Shown here piece after piece: positions 21,527 through 30,307 of a stretch of DNA of 64,000 nucleotides; the stretch's first letter is position 1, and each line of letters starts with the position of its first letter. The stretch lies in assembly GCA_030825115.1 (NCBI GenBank), contig JAPJQL010000014.1, positions 4,839 through 68,838 of the forward strand. Reading direction: 5' to 3'. Below the pieces are notes generated by a model, which was given only the letters and a program-made list of their open reading frames with translations, did no database searches and had not been told where the DNA came from. The stretch comes from Lachnospiraceae bacterium (lineage in GTDB: Bacteria; Bacillota; Clostridia; Lachnospirales; Lachnospiraceae). The translations under genes were made by a program, and so were the position numbers.

Positions 21527-22993
21527 TTATACATGAAACCTGCGGTTTAACTCCTCTTTCAGATCCCGGCTTCCCGTCAGGTAATCCCGGACATTCTTCA
21601 CGGCATGGCCGCCGGTATGTCCTACGCTCTTCACCATCCTGGACGCCTTCGCCTCGCCGCCTTTTTGCAGGATCAGCACCCTGCGGACGCGGGGATACAT
21701 ATCCCGTTTTCTGGCCGCTGAAAGCTCATTTCCCTCCAGACGGATCTTCACTCCGTCTTCTTTCAGTTTCTTAAAGAAACGCCGCTGCAGGCGGCTGTCT
21801 GCAAACACGGAGGTAAAGGTTATCACGACCTCGTCTTTATAGGCGCAGACCGCACACTTCATCGGCTGCCTTCTGGATACGCCTATCATCAGATGGAACC
21901 GTTCGATATCGTCCTGATATTCCGGGTCCACCTTAATAGGACCTACATTGGACAGCGTGGTCGTATGGGCCCTGTCCTTCAGCCGGAACACAAGATTCAG
22001 CGCCATCCACTTAAACACCAGCGGCGTAACTCTGAGATACCATTTTTTTTCGTTGGACACATTATAAGAGATACTCTCCTCCAGCCGCTCCTTGTCAATC
22101 TTTCTGTCCATCTGGCGGCTGATCTTTTTGAGCAGCGTCTCAAAATCCATAGACGGATCCCTGAACAGATAGCCGATCGAGGTAACCGCAAAAAAATTCG
22201 CCATCGTCTCCGAGCCAAAAAACGCCCGCAGGTTGATGGGAAGGTTCAATACGATCGCCTCGGCGCTGGCCTTGCCTTCCAGATACTCCTGCCAGATAGA
22301 CCAGATCAGGCAGGCGGCAAGATACTTGGTGATGCTGACGTCATGTTTTTTGCAGACCGCCTTTAATTCCTTTACATTCATATATCCATGAAGCACCTGA
22401 CCCGTCCCAAGAGGCAGGTAGTTGCCGGTAAGCCGGTAGGCCGGCTGTGAGCTGTAATGGCGATGCTTCAGTTCCCGGTAGTTCTCCAGATAGCTGTCGT
22501 CCACCTTAAACTCCTGCTGTTCCAGAGTCTTCTCATCCGATTCCCCGTAAAACCCGTCCTCTCCCTTTTTCAGCTGAAGATAGCGGACCGTCAGTTTCAT
22601 CAGAAAATTCACCGCTCCCAGCCCGTCCGTCAGCGCGTGAAAGACCTCCACGTTGATCCTTTTTTCAAAATAAGTCACGCGAAACAGGAATTTCCTGTTG
22701 CCGTGGGGGTCAATGTACCGGCAGGGGTACGTGGATTCCCGCTGTACCTGGGGGACTTTATTGTTCTCTTCAAAATAGTACCAGAATATGCCCCTGCGCA
22801 GCTTTACGCGAAAGCCCTCAATACGGGGCAGGATATCCTCCAATGCCTGCTGCAGCAGTTCCCTCTCCACCGTCTCTTTCAGCGTCACCGACACCCGAAA
22901 GACGTTGCTCAGATTCTCATTTGCAATAACCGGAAATATCTTGGCCGTGTTGTCAAGCCTTCTCCATCCGGATTTATTCTTCTCTGCCTTCAT
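21527..22993 (-). CDS. Condensation / O-acyltransferase-like protein (HxxxDG family)
   Basis: This 488-residue protein has the N-terminal acyltransferase half with HALTDGLGAVNFL, an HxxxDG active site with one His, and WRRLDNTAKIFP at the start. In the second half are VLNLPINLRAFFG and a TLSNVGPIKVDPEYQDDIERFH motif (DFGWG-like position). This is the fold of alcohol acetyltransferases, PapA5 and NRPS condensation domains. No carrier-protein domain is fused. The chosen ATG 22,993 has GGGGG 8 bases upstream; a GTG at 23,002 is too close to it. The C-terminal 60 residues are basic. Substrate unknown. Confidence 0.75.
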   Translation of the reverse strand: MKAEKNKSGWRRLDNTAKIFPVIANENLSNVFRVSVTLKETVERELLQQALEDILPRIEGFRVKLRRGIFWYYFEENNKVPQVQRESTYPCRYIDPHGNRKFLFRVTYFEKRINVEVFHALTDGLGAVNFLMKLTVRYLQLKKGEDGFYGESDEKTLEQQEFKVDDSYLENYRELKHRHYSSQPAYRLTGNYLPLGTGQVLHGYMNVKELKAVCKKHDVSITKYLAACLIWSIWQEYLEGKASAEAIVLNLPINLRAFFGSETMANFFAVTSIGYLFRDPSMDFETLLKKISRQMDRKIDKERLEESISYNVSNEKKWYLRVTPLVFKWMALNLVFRLKDRAHTTTLSNVGPIKVDPEYQDDIERFHLMIGVSRRQPMKCAVCAYKDEVVITFTSVFADSRLQRRFFKKLKEDGVKIRLEGNELSAARKRDMYPRVRRVLILQKGGEAKASRMVKSVGHTGGHAVKNVRDYLTGSRDLKEELNRRFHV

Positions 22994-23023
22994 ATTTGGC
23001 ACCCCCTAGTCCTGCTTATTGGG

Positions 23024-23524
23024 TTAAATCTCCTGCTCTGTCTCCAGAATCATATCATACCAGACTGCTCCGCCGTGGACCGACTGCGACACCCCAAGAC
23101 TCCGGTAGCCAAACGATTCATAAAATCCGATCAGCCTGTCCTTGCATGTCAGGATCAGTCCCTTTTTTCCACGCTGCTGTGCAGTCATGATCAGATGCCG
23201 CATCAGCCTGGATGCCAGCCCCTGGTGCTGGTACTCCGGCAGCACATCCAGCCCGAAGATGCTCTGGTACGCCCCGTCCGGGTTGTGCAGTCCGGCATCC
23301 TCAAACATCTCATCTGCGATCACCCTGCTGTCCGTCACACAGCCGTTGATAAATCCGACGATCTCCCCATCTTTTTCCGCTACAAAAAAACTTTCCGGAA
23401 ATGCTTCGATCCGCTGTGAAAACGACTCCCGGGTCGCCGCCTCTGCCTGCGGAAAGCAGACGGATTCCACCCGGGTCACAGCATCCAGATCCTCCGGTCT
23501 CACCTGTCTGATCAAAATGTCCAT
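23024..23524 (-). CDS. GNAT-family N-acetyltransferase
   Basis: This 166-residue protein starts at ATG 23,524 (MDILIRQVRPEDLDAVTRVE). It has the GNAT acetyl-CoA loop in LDVLPEYQHQGLASRLMRHLI and a C-terminal LTCKDRLIGFYESFGYRSLGVSQSVHGG strand pair. That ending resembles arylalkylamine-type GNATs. It follows the response-regulator gene by 28 bases and is probably in its operon. Substrate not predictable. Confidence 0.9.
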   Translation of the reverse strand: MDILIRQVRPEDLDAVTRVESVCFPQAEAATRESFSQRIEAFPESFFVAEKDGEIVGFINGCVTDSRVIADEMFEDAGLHNPDGAYQSIFGLDVLPEYQHQGLASRLMRHLIMTAQQRGKKGLILTCKDRLIGFYESFGYRSLGVSQSVHGGAVWYDMILETEQEI

Positions 23525-23552
23525 GTACTGTCCCTCTTCTTCTGTATTTTTA

Positions 23553-24251
23553 CTAAGCCCTAAAATAATACCCCACGCCCCATTTGGTATGCACATAACG
23601 CGGGTCGCTGGGGCTCGGCTCAATCTTTTCCCTCAGCCGCCGGACGTGGACGTCCACGGTGCGCACGTCTCCGGACTCCGAAGCCTTATTGCCCCATACG
23701 AAGGTCAACAGCGCCTCACGGCTGTACACCTTGTTCGGATTGCACACCAAAAGCTCCAGCAGGTCAAATTCCTTGGCCGTCAGGTTGATCTCCTTCTCCG
23801 CGATAAATACACGTCTTCCCTCACGGTCAAGCTTCAGATCCCCCACCGTCACCATCTTGTTCTCCGGCTGTGCAGAACGCTTTGCCTTTTTTGCATTGCG
23901 GCGCATGATCGCCTTGATCCTCGCCTTTACCTCCAGGATATTAAACGGCTTGGTGATATAGTCGTCCGCCCCGTATTCCAGACCCAGGATCTTATCCATG
24001 TCCCCGCCCTTTGCCGTCAGCATGATGATCGGCATCTCGGAAAATTCACGGATCGCCTGGCAAACTTCAAATCCGTCAAATTTGGGGAGCATCACATCGA
24101 GCAGAACCACGTCATACTCCGTCTCCTTTGCCAGGCTAATCGCTTCCTCCCCATCGTATGCTACATCCACCTCCATGCCGTCCTGCTCTAAGCTGAAGCG
24201 GATTCCTTTCACAATCAGTTTTTCATCGTCCACTACCAGAATCTTTGCCAT
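23553..24251 (-). CDS. OmpR/PhoB-family response regulator, no adjacent kinase
   Basis: This 232-residue protein has a receiver domain (VVDDEKL acidic pair, phospho-Asp in VVLLDVMLP, conserved Thr in IIMLTAKG, Lys in YITKPFN). A winged-helix effector domain follows (LTAKEFDLLELLVCNPNKVYSREALLTFVWG, RTVDVHVRRLREKIE, TKWGVGYYF). The start at 24,251 has GAGGAGAG. No histidine kinase is near, so the partner must be encoded elsewhere. The gene is 35 bases after comEA and 28 before the GNAT gene. Confidence 0.93.
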   Translation of the reverse strand: MAKILVVDDEKLIVKGIRFSLEQDGMEVDVAYDGEEAISLAKETEYDVVLLDVMLPKFDGFEVCQAIREFSEMPIIMLTAKGGDMDKILGLEYGADDYITKPFNILEVKARIKAIMRRNAKKAKRSAQPENKMVTVGDLKLDREGRRVFIAEKEINLTAKEFDLLELLVCNPNKVYSREALLTFVWGNKASESGDVRTVDVHVRRLREKIEPSPSDPRYVHTKWGVGYYFRA

Positions 24252-24286
24252 CTTCTCTCCTCTATTCATTCCCGGCCACTGTCTGT

Positions 24287-24931
24287 TCAGACCGTAATCT
24301 CATCTTTGATTTTTTGAAATGCAGCGTCCTTGATCCCGGGCACCTTCTTGATATCTTCAATATTCCGGAATCCGCCGTGTTCCTCTCTGTAGCGGATGAT
24401 ATCGGCAGCCCTGGCTTCTCCGATCCCGCTCAGCCCCATCAGCTGTTCCCTGGTTGCCGTGTTCAGATTGACTCTGCCTTTTCCCGCCTCCTGCGGCTCC
24501 AGGGTTCCGTAAAGGCTCTCCCCGGATTCTAAAAGCAGCTCTTTTCGCGTGGGTACGACAAGCTTCATCCCGTCCGCCACCTCGGCGGCAAGGTTTAAAT
24601 AATCTGCGGCAGCTTCCTGCGTATATCCTCCGGCAAGCTCCACCACCTGATAGATCCGCTGTCCCTTTGCCACTTCATACACGCCGGGTTTTGCCACGGC
24701 TCCGCAGATGTGCACATAGCAGACCGGTCCTGCCGTCTCTTTTGCAGACTCACTCCCACCGTCTTCATCCGGCTGGCTGTTTCCCGCTTCTGTCTCCTTT
24801 AAGTCGCTCTCTTTTGCCACGTATGAGTCCAGATTGACCGTCTCCCTGCCGCAGCTGTGGCAGGCTCCTGCCATGACCACAAGCGCCGCCATCAGAAACC
24901 ATCTCCGAAAACCATATGTTCCATGTTTCAT
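24287..24931 (-). CDS. comEA: ComEA-like helix-hairpin-helix DNA-binding lipoprotein
   Basis: This 214-residue protein starts at ATG 24,931. The N-terminal hydrophobic segment ends in VVMAGACHSC, which looks like a lipobox. An SLBB-type domain (CYVHICGAVAKPGVYEVAKGQRIYQVVELAGG) and a C-terminal HhH pair (GRVNLNTATREQLMGLSGIGEARAADIIRYREEHGGF, IEDIKKVPGIKDAAFQKIKDEI) follow. ComEA binds incoming double-stranded DNA during transformation. No comEC or comEB is next to it here; a response regulator follows instead. A TTGTAT-17-TAGAAT promoter can be seen upstream. Confidence 0.88.
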   Translation of the reverse strand: MKHGTYGFRRWFLMAALVVMAGACHSCGRETVNLDSYVAKESDLKETEAGNSQPDEDGGSESAKETAGPVCYVHICGAVAKPGVYEVAKGQRIYQVVELAGGYTQEAAADYLNLAAEVADGMKLVVPTRKELLLESGESLYGTLEPQEAGKGRVNLNTATREQLMGLSGIGEARAADIIRYREEHGGFRNIEDIKKVPGIKDAAFQKIKDEITV

Positions 24932-25050
24932 GTTATCCTCTCCTGTCCGAGAGAATCCCATACCCAGCCTAACACTATTCTACCTAAAGACCCCGTCAAA
25001 TACAAGCGGTATTTCCTTAAAAATCCATGAAGGAACGAAGCGTTTAAAAC

Positions 25051-25099
25051 AAAAAAATGCCAGAAGGAGCAGCCGTATTTTGGCTTCCCCTTTTGGCAC
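25051..25099 (-). terminator. Terminator after the 79-aa gene
   Basis: On the minus strand a long interrupted stem (TGCCA at one end pairing with TGGCA at the other, with inner GGGG/CTCC and GCC/GGC pairs) is followed by seven T (complement of 25,051-25,057). It closes the transcript from 25,355. Confidence 0.75.
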
Positions 25100-25115
25100 T
25101 TGTCACTTCCTGTAT

Positions 25116-25355
25116 TTAATCTTCCAGCCGCTTGAGCAGATGCTGCCTTACTGACTCCTGATCCTTAAATCCCCAAACTGGTTCTGACAGGATATAAGCT
25201 GCTGCCCGTTCCCACTCTCCTACCGAATAGTTTGACGCATCCATCTTCATAACGACGACATACACATCACCACGGTATTCCAATGTATGAAGATTCGACA
25301 GGCAGTAGGAATTGACACGCTCTGCTATTTCATCCAGCAATCCCTTCATCGCCAT
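25116..25355 (-). CDS. Small protein of unknown function paired with a divergent repressor
   Basis: This 79-residue, soluble, mixed alpha/beta protein (MAMKGLLDEIAERVNSYCLSN, then EYRGDVYVVVMKMDAS and SVGEWERAAAYILSEPVWGF) has an AGGAGG site. It is transcribed alone, with its own strong promoter and terminator, and faces an XRE repressor across a long palindrome. The arrangement suggests repression by that neighbour. Family not recognised; a toxin-like role is possible but has no direct support. Confidence 0.65.
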   Translation of the reverse strand: MAMKGLLDEIAERVNSYCLSNLHTLEYRGDVYVVVMKMDASNYSVGEWERAAAYILSEPVWGFKDQESVRQHLLKRLED

Positions 25356-25392
25356 ATTTCCTCCTGTTGTAATCAGTATTTTCGCATCCCCC

Positions 25393-25437
25393 AGAGTATA
25401 TTACTCTAATTATAGTGTAATATACTCTATAAGTCAA
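25393..25437 (-). promoter_or_regulatory. Strong promoter embedded in a 36-bp palindromic operator
   Basis: AGAGTATATTAC (25,393-25,404) is repeated inverted at 25,417-25,428 with a 12-base spacer. On the minus strand -35 TTGACT (25,432-25,437) and -10 TATAAT (25,409-25,414) are 17 bases apart. The -10 lies in the spacer and one arm fills the -35/-10 gap, so a bound dimer would block the promoter of the 79-aa gene. The adjacent XRE protein is the likely ligand. Confidence 0.75.
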
Positions 25438-25481
25438 TAAAAACGTCAAACTTCTGTATAATTTTACCATGAGGTGGCACA

Positions 25482-25706
25482 ATGACATACTATGAAAAAA
25501 TCCGGGAACTGCGGGAGGATAACCGCTATACCCAGAAGACGATCGCCGGTATCCTGAATATCGGTCAACGAACCTATTCCGACTATGAAAGCGGCCGGAC
25601 CCGAATCCCGGTCGAAAGCCTGATAATCCTTGCAAAGTTCTACAATGTCAGCATGGATTATATCTGCGGTGTAAGTACCGTCCGCAGTGATTTTCCGAAA
25701 AAATAA
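25482..25706 (+). CDS. XRE-family repressor
   Basis: This 74-residue protein is a single helix-turn-helix domain (YYEKIRELREDNRYTQKTIAGILNIGQRTYSDYESGR, SLIILAKFYNVSMDYICGVS), of the kind that acts as a dimeric repressor. A GAGGTGG site precedes the ATG. It is divergent from the 79-aa gene and probably controls both genes through the palindrome between them. A TATAAT lies 30 bases upstream of its start without a clear -35. Confidence 0.88.
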   Translation: MTYYEKIRELREDNRYTQKTIAGILNIGQRTYSDYESGRTRIPVESLIILAKFYNVSMDYICGVSTVRSDFPKK

Positions 25707-25711
25707 GCCCT

Positions 25712-26230
25712 TTAACCGACAGTATCCGACGGCCGTATCCAGATATCAACAAAAGCTGCGATCGCCGTACCAAGAGCTGCACCAAACAGGATATCCGTAG
25801 GAAAATGCACAAACAGATAGAGCCTCGAAAATGCGATCAGACATGCCAGCGCCAGTGCCGCGATTCCCCATCTCCTGTTTTTCATCAGGATACTGACGGC
25901 GCCCTCAAAGGAAACCATCGTATGACCCGAAGGAAAGGAAAAATCCTTCGGGTTTTCTATCAGCAGCACTACCTGGCTGTCGATCCAGCACGGCCGCTCT
26001 CTGGCGATCAGATTTTTAAGGATCAGATTTCCGATCACAGCCCCGATTACGATGGAGACAAGCACAGAAAGCCCCATCCGTCTCGTCCTCACCATAAATA
26101 CCAGGACAAATCCCAGCAAGATCCAAAAGATACCCGCGTTCCCAAACGCCGTAAGCTTTATCATCAGCCAGTCAAGCCAGTCTGTCCTGTGCGCCTGCAG
26201 CCAGTATAAAAACTGAAATTCCCATGTCAT
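25712..26230 (-). CDS. PAP2-family membrane phosphatase
   Basis: This protein of about 172 residues has five to six membrane segments and the three PAP2 motifs: K-x6-RP in LKNLIARERPC, PSGH in FSFPSGHTMVSF, and SR-x5-H-x3-D in SRLYLFVHFPTD. It likely removes phosphate from a lipid such as undecaprenyl pyrophosphate or phosphatidic acid. Two starts, 26,239 and 26,230, are possible; the second gives a better-placed GGGG site. It overlaps the lysozyme gene stop and so belongs to its transcript. Confidence 0.88.
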   Translation of the reverse strand: MTWEFQFLYWLQAHRTDWLDWLMIKLTAFGNAGIFWILLGFVLVFMVRTRRMGLSVLVSIVIGAVIGNLILKNLIARERPCWIDSQVVLLIENPKDFSFPSGHTMVSFEGAVSILMKNRRWGIAALALACLIAFSRLYLFVHFPTDILFGAALGTAIAAFVDIWIRPSDTVG

Positions 26231-27165
26231 GGCTGCCATACCCCGTCATTTCCAAACGTGTAGCTGACTCCGTCGATCACCTGCGTCACCCCCAAAGCCA
26301 TACTGCCGTCCTGATTCAGGTAGTACCACGCATCCCCAAGTAAGAGCCATCCGGTCTGCTTTACATGATCCTGATAATAATACCACTTCCCGCCGATCTG
26401 CCGCCATCCTGCCGACGGGATGAGCTGGCTGTAATCTGTAAATGCGATGTCGATGCACACTTCTCCCACAATGCCGTCCACCAGCCCGCTGTCTGTATAC
26501 TGCCACAAGGTCCTGTTCGGATATTCATTGACAGAGGTCTCATATCTGGAGTACCAGATGTCATAGGGGATCTGGGAGGTATCCATATTGCGGGTCAGCC
26601 ATTCATTGTTGCCGTAGACGATCGGACGGTAGCCGGCCGCCGCGATCACCTGGCAGAATGCATTGACCTGGTCGGTAATCTCCTGCCTTGATTTCCCCAT
26701 ATCCAGCAAATACTGGGATTCCACATCATAGGCGACCGGATAAGACACCGGGTAGTCCTTGATGATATCCAGCACAAACTCTGCCTCTTCCACAGCCGTC
26801 GTCGTATCCATCGCCTGCGTGTAGAAAAATATGCCTGTGTTAATCCCGTGCGCCTGGGCATTTCTCATATTTTCATCGAAGTACGGGTCCAGATCGCCAA
26901 GGTATCCCAGCCGCACCATTGCAAAGCTCACTCCGTCTCCTTTTACCCTCTCCCAGTCGATCGCACCGGCGCGGTTCTGGTATTTTGATATGGTAATTCC
27001 TTTTGCAAGAGCCCCCTCCACCGGACTCCCGTTTGCCCGGATGAACTGTCCGTCCACCTGGGTCAGAGTCTCAATCAGCTTTGCATTTGCGAGTATCCCC
27101 GCCATCTGCAATGTGAGCATCCCTGCGAGGACTCCTGCCATCGCCCGTTTCCAGCATTTTCCCAT
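26227..27165 (-). CDS. Secreted GH25 lysozyme with wall-binding repeats
   Basis: This 312-residue protein starts at ATG 27,165 after AAAGGGGAG. A signal-like segment (AMAGVLAGMLTLQMAGILANA) is followed by a GH25 muramidase domain: GITISKYQNRAGAIDWERVKGDGVSFAMVRLGY, FFYTQAMDTTTAVEEAEFVLDII, YPVAYDVESQ and IWYSRYE. The first strand has TISKYQ where GH25 usually has DVSxxQ, so the first catalytic Asp is replaced by Thr, while the DVE pair remains. Two C-terminal wall repeats follow (GWRQIGGKWYYYQDHVKQTGW, GDAWYYLNQDGSMALG). Activity may be altered by the replacement. Confidence 0.85.
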   Translation of the reverse strand: MGKCWKRAMAGVLAGMLTLQMAGILANAKLIETLTQVDGQFIRANGSPVEGALAKGITISKYQNRAGAIDWERVKGDGVSFAMVRLGYLGDLDPYFDENMRNAQAHGINTGIFFYTQAMDTTTAVEEAEFVLDIIKDYPVSYPVAYDVESQYLLDMGKSRQEITDQVNAFCQVIAAAGYRPIVYGNNEWLTRNMDTSQIPYDIWYSRYETSVNEYPNRTLWQYTDSGLVDGIVGEVCIDIAFTDYSQLIPSAGWRQIGGKWYYYQDHVKQTGWLLLGDAWYYLNQDGSMALGVTQVIDGVSYTFGNDGVWQP

Positions 27166-27169
27166 CGTC

Positions 27170-29608
27170 TTACTCCCCTTTCTCATGCAGCGTCTCCTGT
27201 GCATAATTCACCGACGCCATCGCATCCCGGCAGTACCGGTCTGCCCCTATGGTCTTTGCATACTCTTCCGTCAGCACCGCGCCTCCGACCATCACTTTGA
27301 CCCAGGGCGCTGTTTCCCGGAGCAGCCTGATCGTCTCCGCCATGCTCGGCACAGTCGTTGTCATCAGAGCGCTCAGCCCCACCAGAGGAACCTGCATCTG
27401 GACCGCGGTCTCTGCCACCTTCTCCGGCGGGACGTCCTTCCCCAGGTCGATCACCTCATAGCTGTAGTTTTCCAACAGTACTTTGACAATATTTTTACCG
27501 ATATCGTGGATATCGCCCTTGACGGTTGCCAGGATGATCCTTCCCTTTTTCTCCCTGGCCTGACCGCTTGCCTGCATCTTGTCTTTGATGATCTCAAAAG
27601 CCGCCTTGGCCGCCTCCGCGCTCATGAGAAGCTGGGGAAGGAAGATCGTGCCTGCCTCAAATCCTTTTCCCACCCGGTCAAGGGCCGGTATCATCTCCGA
27701 GTTGATGATCGCGAGGGCATCCTGTCCGTCCAGCAGCTCCTTTACCGCTGCCGCCGCCCGCTCTTTCAGCCCTTTTTCGATACTTTCTGCCAGCCCCGGT
27801 CCACCGGATGTCCCGTCCGTGCTTTGGACACTTCCCTCTCCGGACTGTCCCCTGACTGCGCTCTGTCCCAGGGATGCCGCCTGACCGCTGTATACCTGAA
27901 TATAATCCTCGCACCGCTCATCCAGGTTGGCAAGCGCACGGTAGCTGTAATATGCGCGCATCATGGCCTCGGAATTCGGATTGATGATCGCCGCGCTCAG
28001 ACCATTCTGCATCGCCATCGTAAAAAATGCGGCGTTGATGATCTCCCGCTGGGGCAGCCCAAAGGAGATATTGGACACGCCAAGTATCGTCTTTCCATGA
28101 AGCTCATCCCGGACCCGGCGCAGTGTCTCAAGCGTAGTCAGGGCTCCTTTGCTGTCGGAACTGACCGTCAGGCAGAGCGCATCGATGATGATATCCTCAG
28201 CGCCGATCCCGTACTGTGCAGCTCTCGCATAAATCTTTTTCGCAATCTGGATCCTGCCTTCGGCAGTCTCTGGAATCCCCGATTCGTCCAGGGCCAGAGC
28301 CACAACCACTCCGCCATATTTCTTCACCAACGGAAAGACTGCCTCCATCGATTCTGCTTTTCCGTTTACCGAGTTGATCAGCGGCTTCCCGTTGTAGATT
28401 CGCATCGCCCGCTCCATCGCCTCTGTGTCCGACGTGTCGATCTGGAGCGGAAGGTCGATAATGCTCTGCAGCTCCTTTACCACTTCCTCCATCATAGCCG
28501 GCTCGTCAATCTCAGGCAGTCCCACGTTGACATCCAGCACATGGGCCCCATGATCCTGCTGGGTCACGCCTTCCCGAAGGATATATTCCAGATTGTGGTC
28601 TCTCAGCGCCTGTTTGAACCTGGATTTTCCGGTCGGGTTGATCCGCTCTCCGATGATGACCGGGTCGTTTCCGATCACGACCGCCTGGGCAAAAGAGGAA
28701 ACTACGGTGCGGTGTTTTGCCGTCACCGGAATCGGCGTCACTTCCCTGCAGGCTTCCACGGTCTTGCGGATATGTTCCGGCGTGGTCCCGCAGCAGCCGC
28801 CGACCACCCTTGCTCCCATTGCCGCAATCTTTTTCATCTCTGCTGCAAATTCATCCGAATCGATGTCATAGACCGTCTTCCCGCCTTCACTTCTTGGCAG
28901 GCCTGCATTGGGATTTACGATCACGGGAACCGAAGCCACCCTGAGAAGTTCTTTTAATATCCCTTCCATCTGTACCGGTCCCAGTCCGCAGTTGATCCCC
29001 AGCGCATCCACGCCAAGCCCCTCAAGCAGGGCTACTACGGAGGCCGCGCTGCCCCCGGTGAGCAGTTTTCCTTTTTCATCAAACGTGACGGTCACAAACA
29101 CCGGAAGATCAGAGTTTTCTTTTGCCGCCAGAACGGCTGCCTTCGCCTCATAGCTGTCGCTCATCGTCTCGATCAGGATCAGGTCGGCTCCTTCCCTGAC
29201 ACCGGCCTGAACCACTTCTTTGAACAGCTCATAGGCCTCCTCGAACGCCAGATCTCCCAAAGGTTTTAAAAGCTTGCCCGTAGGTCCGATATCAAGCGCC
29301 GTACAGGCCTTCCTTCCGCTCTCTGCAATTGCCTGCTTTGCGATGCGGACTGCCGACCGGACGATCTGCTCCGTGGTGTACTCCGTATGTTCATTATATT
29401 TGAGGCGGTCGACGCCAAACGTATTTGTCGTAATGATGTCAGCGCCCGCATCCAGATAGGCGCGGTGGATCTTTAACAGCACCTCCGGGCGGGTGATATT
29501 CCACGTGCCGGGCAGTTCTCCCGCCTGCAGTCCCTCCGCCTGCAGAAGGCTGCCCATCCCTCCGTCGCAGTATACAATTCGTTCTTTTATTTGTTCTAGC
29601 AGATTCAT
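27170..29608 (-). CDS. metH: Cobalamin-dependent methionine synthase, without reactivation domain
   Basis: This 812-residue enzyme transfers methyl from methyl-tetrahydrofolate to homocysteine. Visible are the homocysteine domain (YCDGGMGSLLQ; zinc cysteines in INCGLG and GGCCGTTPEHI), the pterin domain (VIIGERINPTGKSRFKQAL, LDVNVGLPEID), and a cap plus cobalamin domain with DIHDIGKN near residue 700 (DxHxxG; His ligates cobalt). A Gly/Ser-rich linker of about 35 residues sits before the cap. It ends after the B12 domain, so the C-terminal SAM-binding activation domain of E. coli MetH (about 1,230 residues) is missing; the gene immediately upstream supplies it. ATG 29,608 has GAGGAG upstream. 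Confidence 0.95.
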   Translation of the reverse strand: MNLLEQIKERIVYCDGGMGSLLQAEGLQAGELPGTWNITRPEVLLKIHRAYLDAGADIITTNTFGVDRLKYNEHTEYTTEQIVRSAVRIAKQAIAESGRKACTALDIGPTGKLLKPLGDLAFEEAYELFKEVVQAGVREGADLILIETMSDSYEAKAAVLAAKENSDLPVFVTVTFDEKGKLLTGGSAASVVALLEGLGVDALGINCGLGPVQMEGILKELLRVASVPVIVNPNAGLPRSEGGKTVYDIDSDEFAAEMKKIAAMGARVVGGCCGTTPEHIRKTVEACREVTPIPVTAKHRTVVSSFAQAVVIGNDPVIIGERINPTGKSRFKQALRDHNLEYILREGVTQQDHGAHVLDVNVGLPEIDEPAMMEEVVKELQSIIDLPLQIDTSDTEAMERAMRIYNGKPLINSVNGKAESMEAVFPLVKKYGGVVVALALDESGIPETAEGRIQIAKKIYARAAQYGIGAEDIIIDALCLTVSSDSKGALTTLETLRRVRDELHGKTILGVSNISFGLPQREIINAAFFTMAMQNGLSAAIINPNSEAMMRAYYSYRALANLDERCEDYIQVYSGQAASLGQSAVRGQSGEGSVQSTDGTSGGPGLAESIEKGLKERAAAAVKELLDGQDALAIINSEMIPALDRVGKGFEAGTIFLPQLLMSAEAAKAAFEIIKDKMQASGQAREKKGRIILATVKGDIHDIGKNIVKVLLENYSYEVIDLGKDVPPEKVAETAVQMQVPLVGLSALMTTTVPSMAETIRLLRETAPWVKVMVGGAVLTEEYAKTIGADRYCRDAMASVNYAQETLHEKGE

Positions 29609-29624
29609 AGCTGTCTCCTCTTTC

Positions 29625-30266
29625 TCATCGCCTGTAGGCACAATCTTTTTTTCCGCAGCGCTCACACCCCTGGATGCTGCAGTCCCCCGGAACCGGGCTG
29701 ACGCCGATCACCGCCGTCACGGACTTGGACGGAGCCATCAAAAGGCTGTCCGTCAACGTGATCCCAACCCGCTTTCCAAGCTCCAGGGCCGCCGCGATCT
29801 TTGTCTGGCACCCCAATGGAAAATCCCCGTATCCGGGGCTGAAACGCGGCCGGAGATATCTGCCCTTTTCAAAAAAAGCCTCTTTCAGCATGGCGTTGAC
29901 CTCGTCGCAATAAGTTTCCAGCATCGCGACCGACGCCGCCTGCATCACCACGGCCTTACTCACCTGCAGCTTTCCATAACGCTGCAGCAATATATCTACC
30001 TGGCTTCCAAGCGTCGCGCCAAACAAAAGGACCTCCTCACAGTCCTTTAAGTTCCGCTCCAGATTCCGGCTTCTGGTCTGAAGGCAGGCCATATCGATCT
30101 CATGGTCTGTGATCTTGAGCGGAAAGGAACGCCAGATATTCCGTGGCGTCGCCGCCGCTTCCAGCTCATCCTTGCATTCCGCGATCAGCTGCTCCACGTT
30201 CCCACCAATCTCCTGTCCCCGGTGTCCCAGATACCGGAGGATTTCCCGTTCATTCCAGTGAAACAT
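29625..30266 (-). CDS. Stand-alone methionine synthase activation-domain protein
   Basis: This 213-residue protein corresponds to the detached C-terminal reactivation domain of MetH. It has LLFGATLGSQVDILLQRY, RPRFSPGYGDFPLGCQ (the SAM-binding RxSxGYGD motif) and LLMAPSKSVTAVIGVSP, followed by a CSIQGCERCGKKDC tail with four cysteines. It should donate a methyl group from SAM to oxidised cobalamin bound to MetH. The gene lies 16 bases upstream of metH and 41 bases after metF, with AAAGGAG before its ATG. Confidence 0.93.
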   Translation of the reverse strand: MFHWNEREILRYLGHRGQEIGGNVEQLIAECKDELEAAATPRNIWRSFPLKITDHEIDMACLQTRSRNLERNLKDCEEVLLFGATLGSQVDILLQRYGKLQVSKAVVMQAASVAMLETYCDEVNAMLKEAFFEKGRYLRPRFSPGYGDFPLGCQTKIAAALELGKRVGITLTDSLLMAPSKSVTAVIGVSPVPGDCSIQGCERCGKKDCAYRR

Positions 30267-30307
30267 CCCTTCTCCTTTCTGTCACCGTTTCGAATGCCCT
30301 CAAACGG

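Noticed and set aside
26831..28957. A 708-codon open frame on the plus strand opposite metH and the lysozyme gene
   Set aside because: It lies antisense to two well-supported genes, crosses their boundary, has no ribosome binding site and its composition is that of a GC-rich shadow frame.
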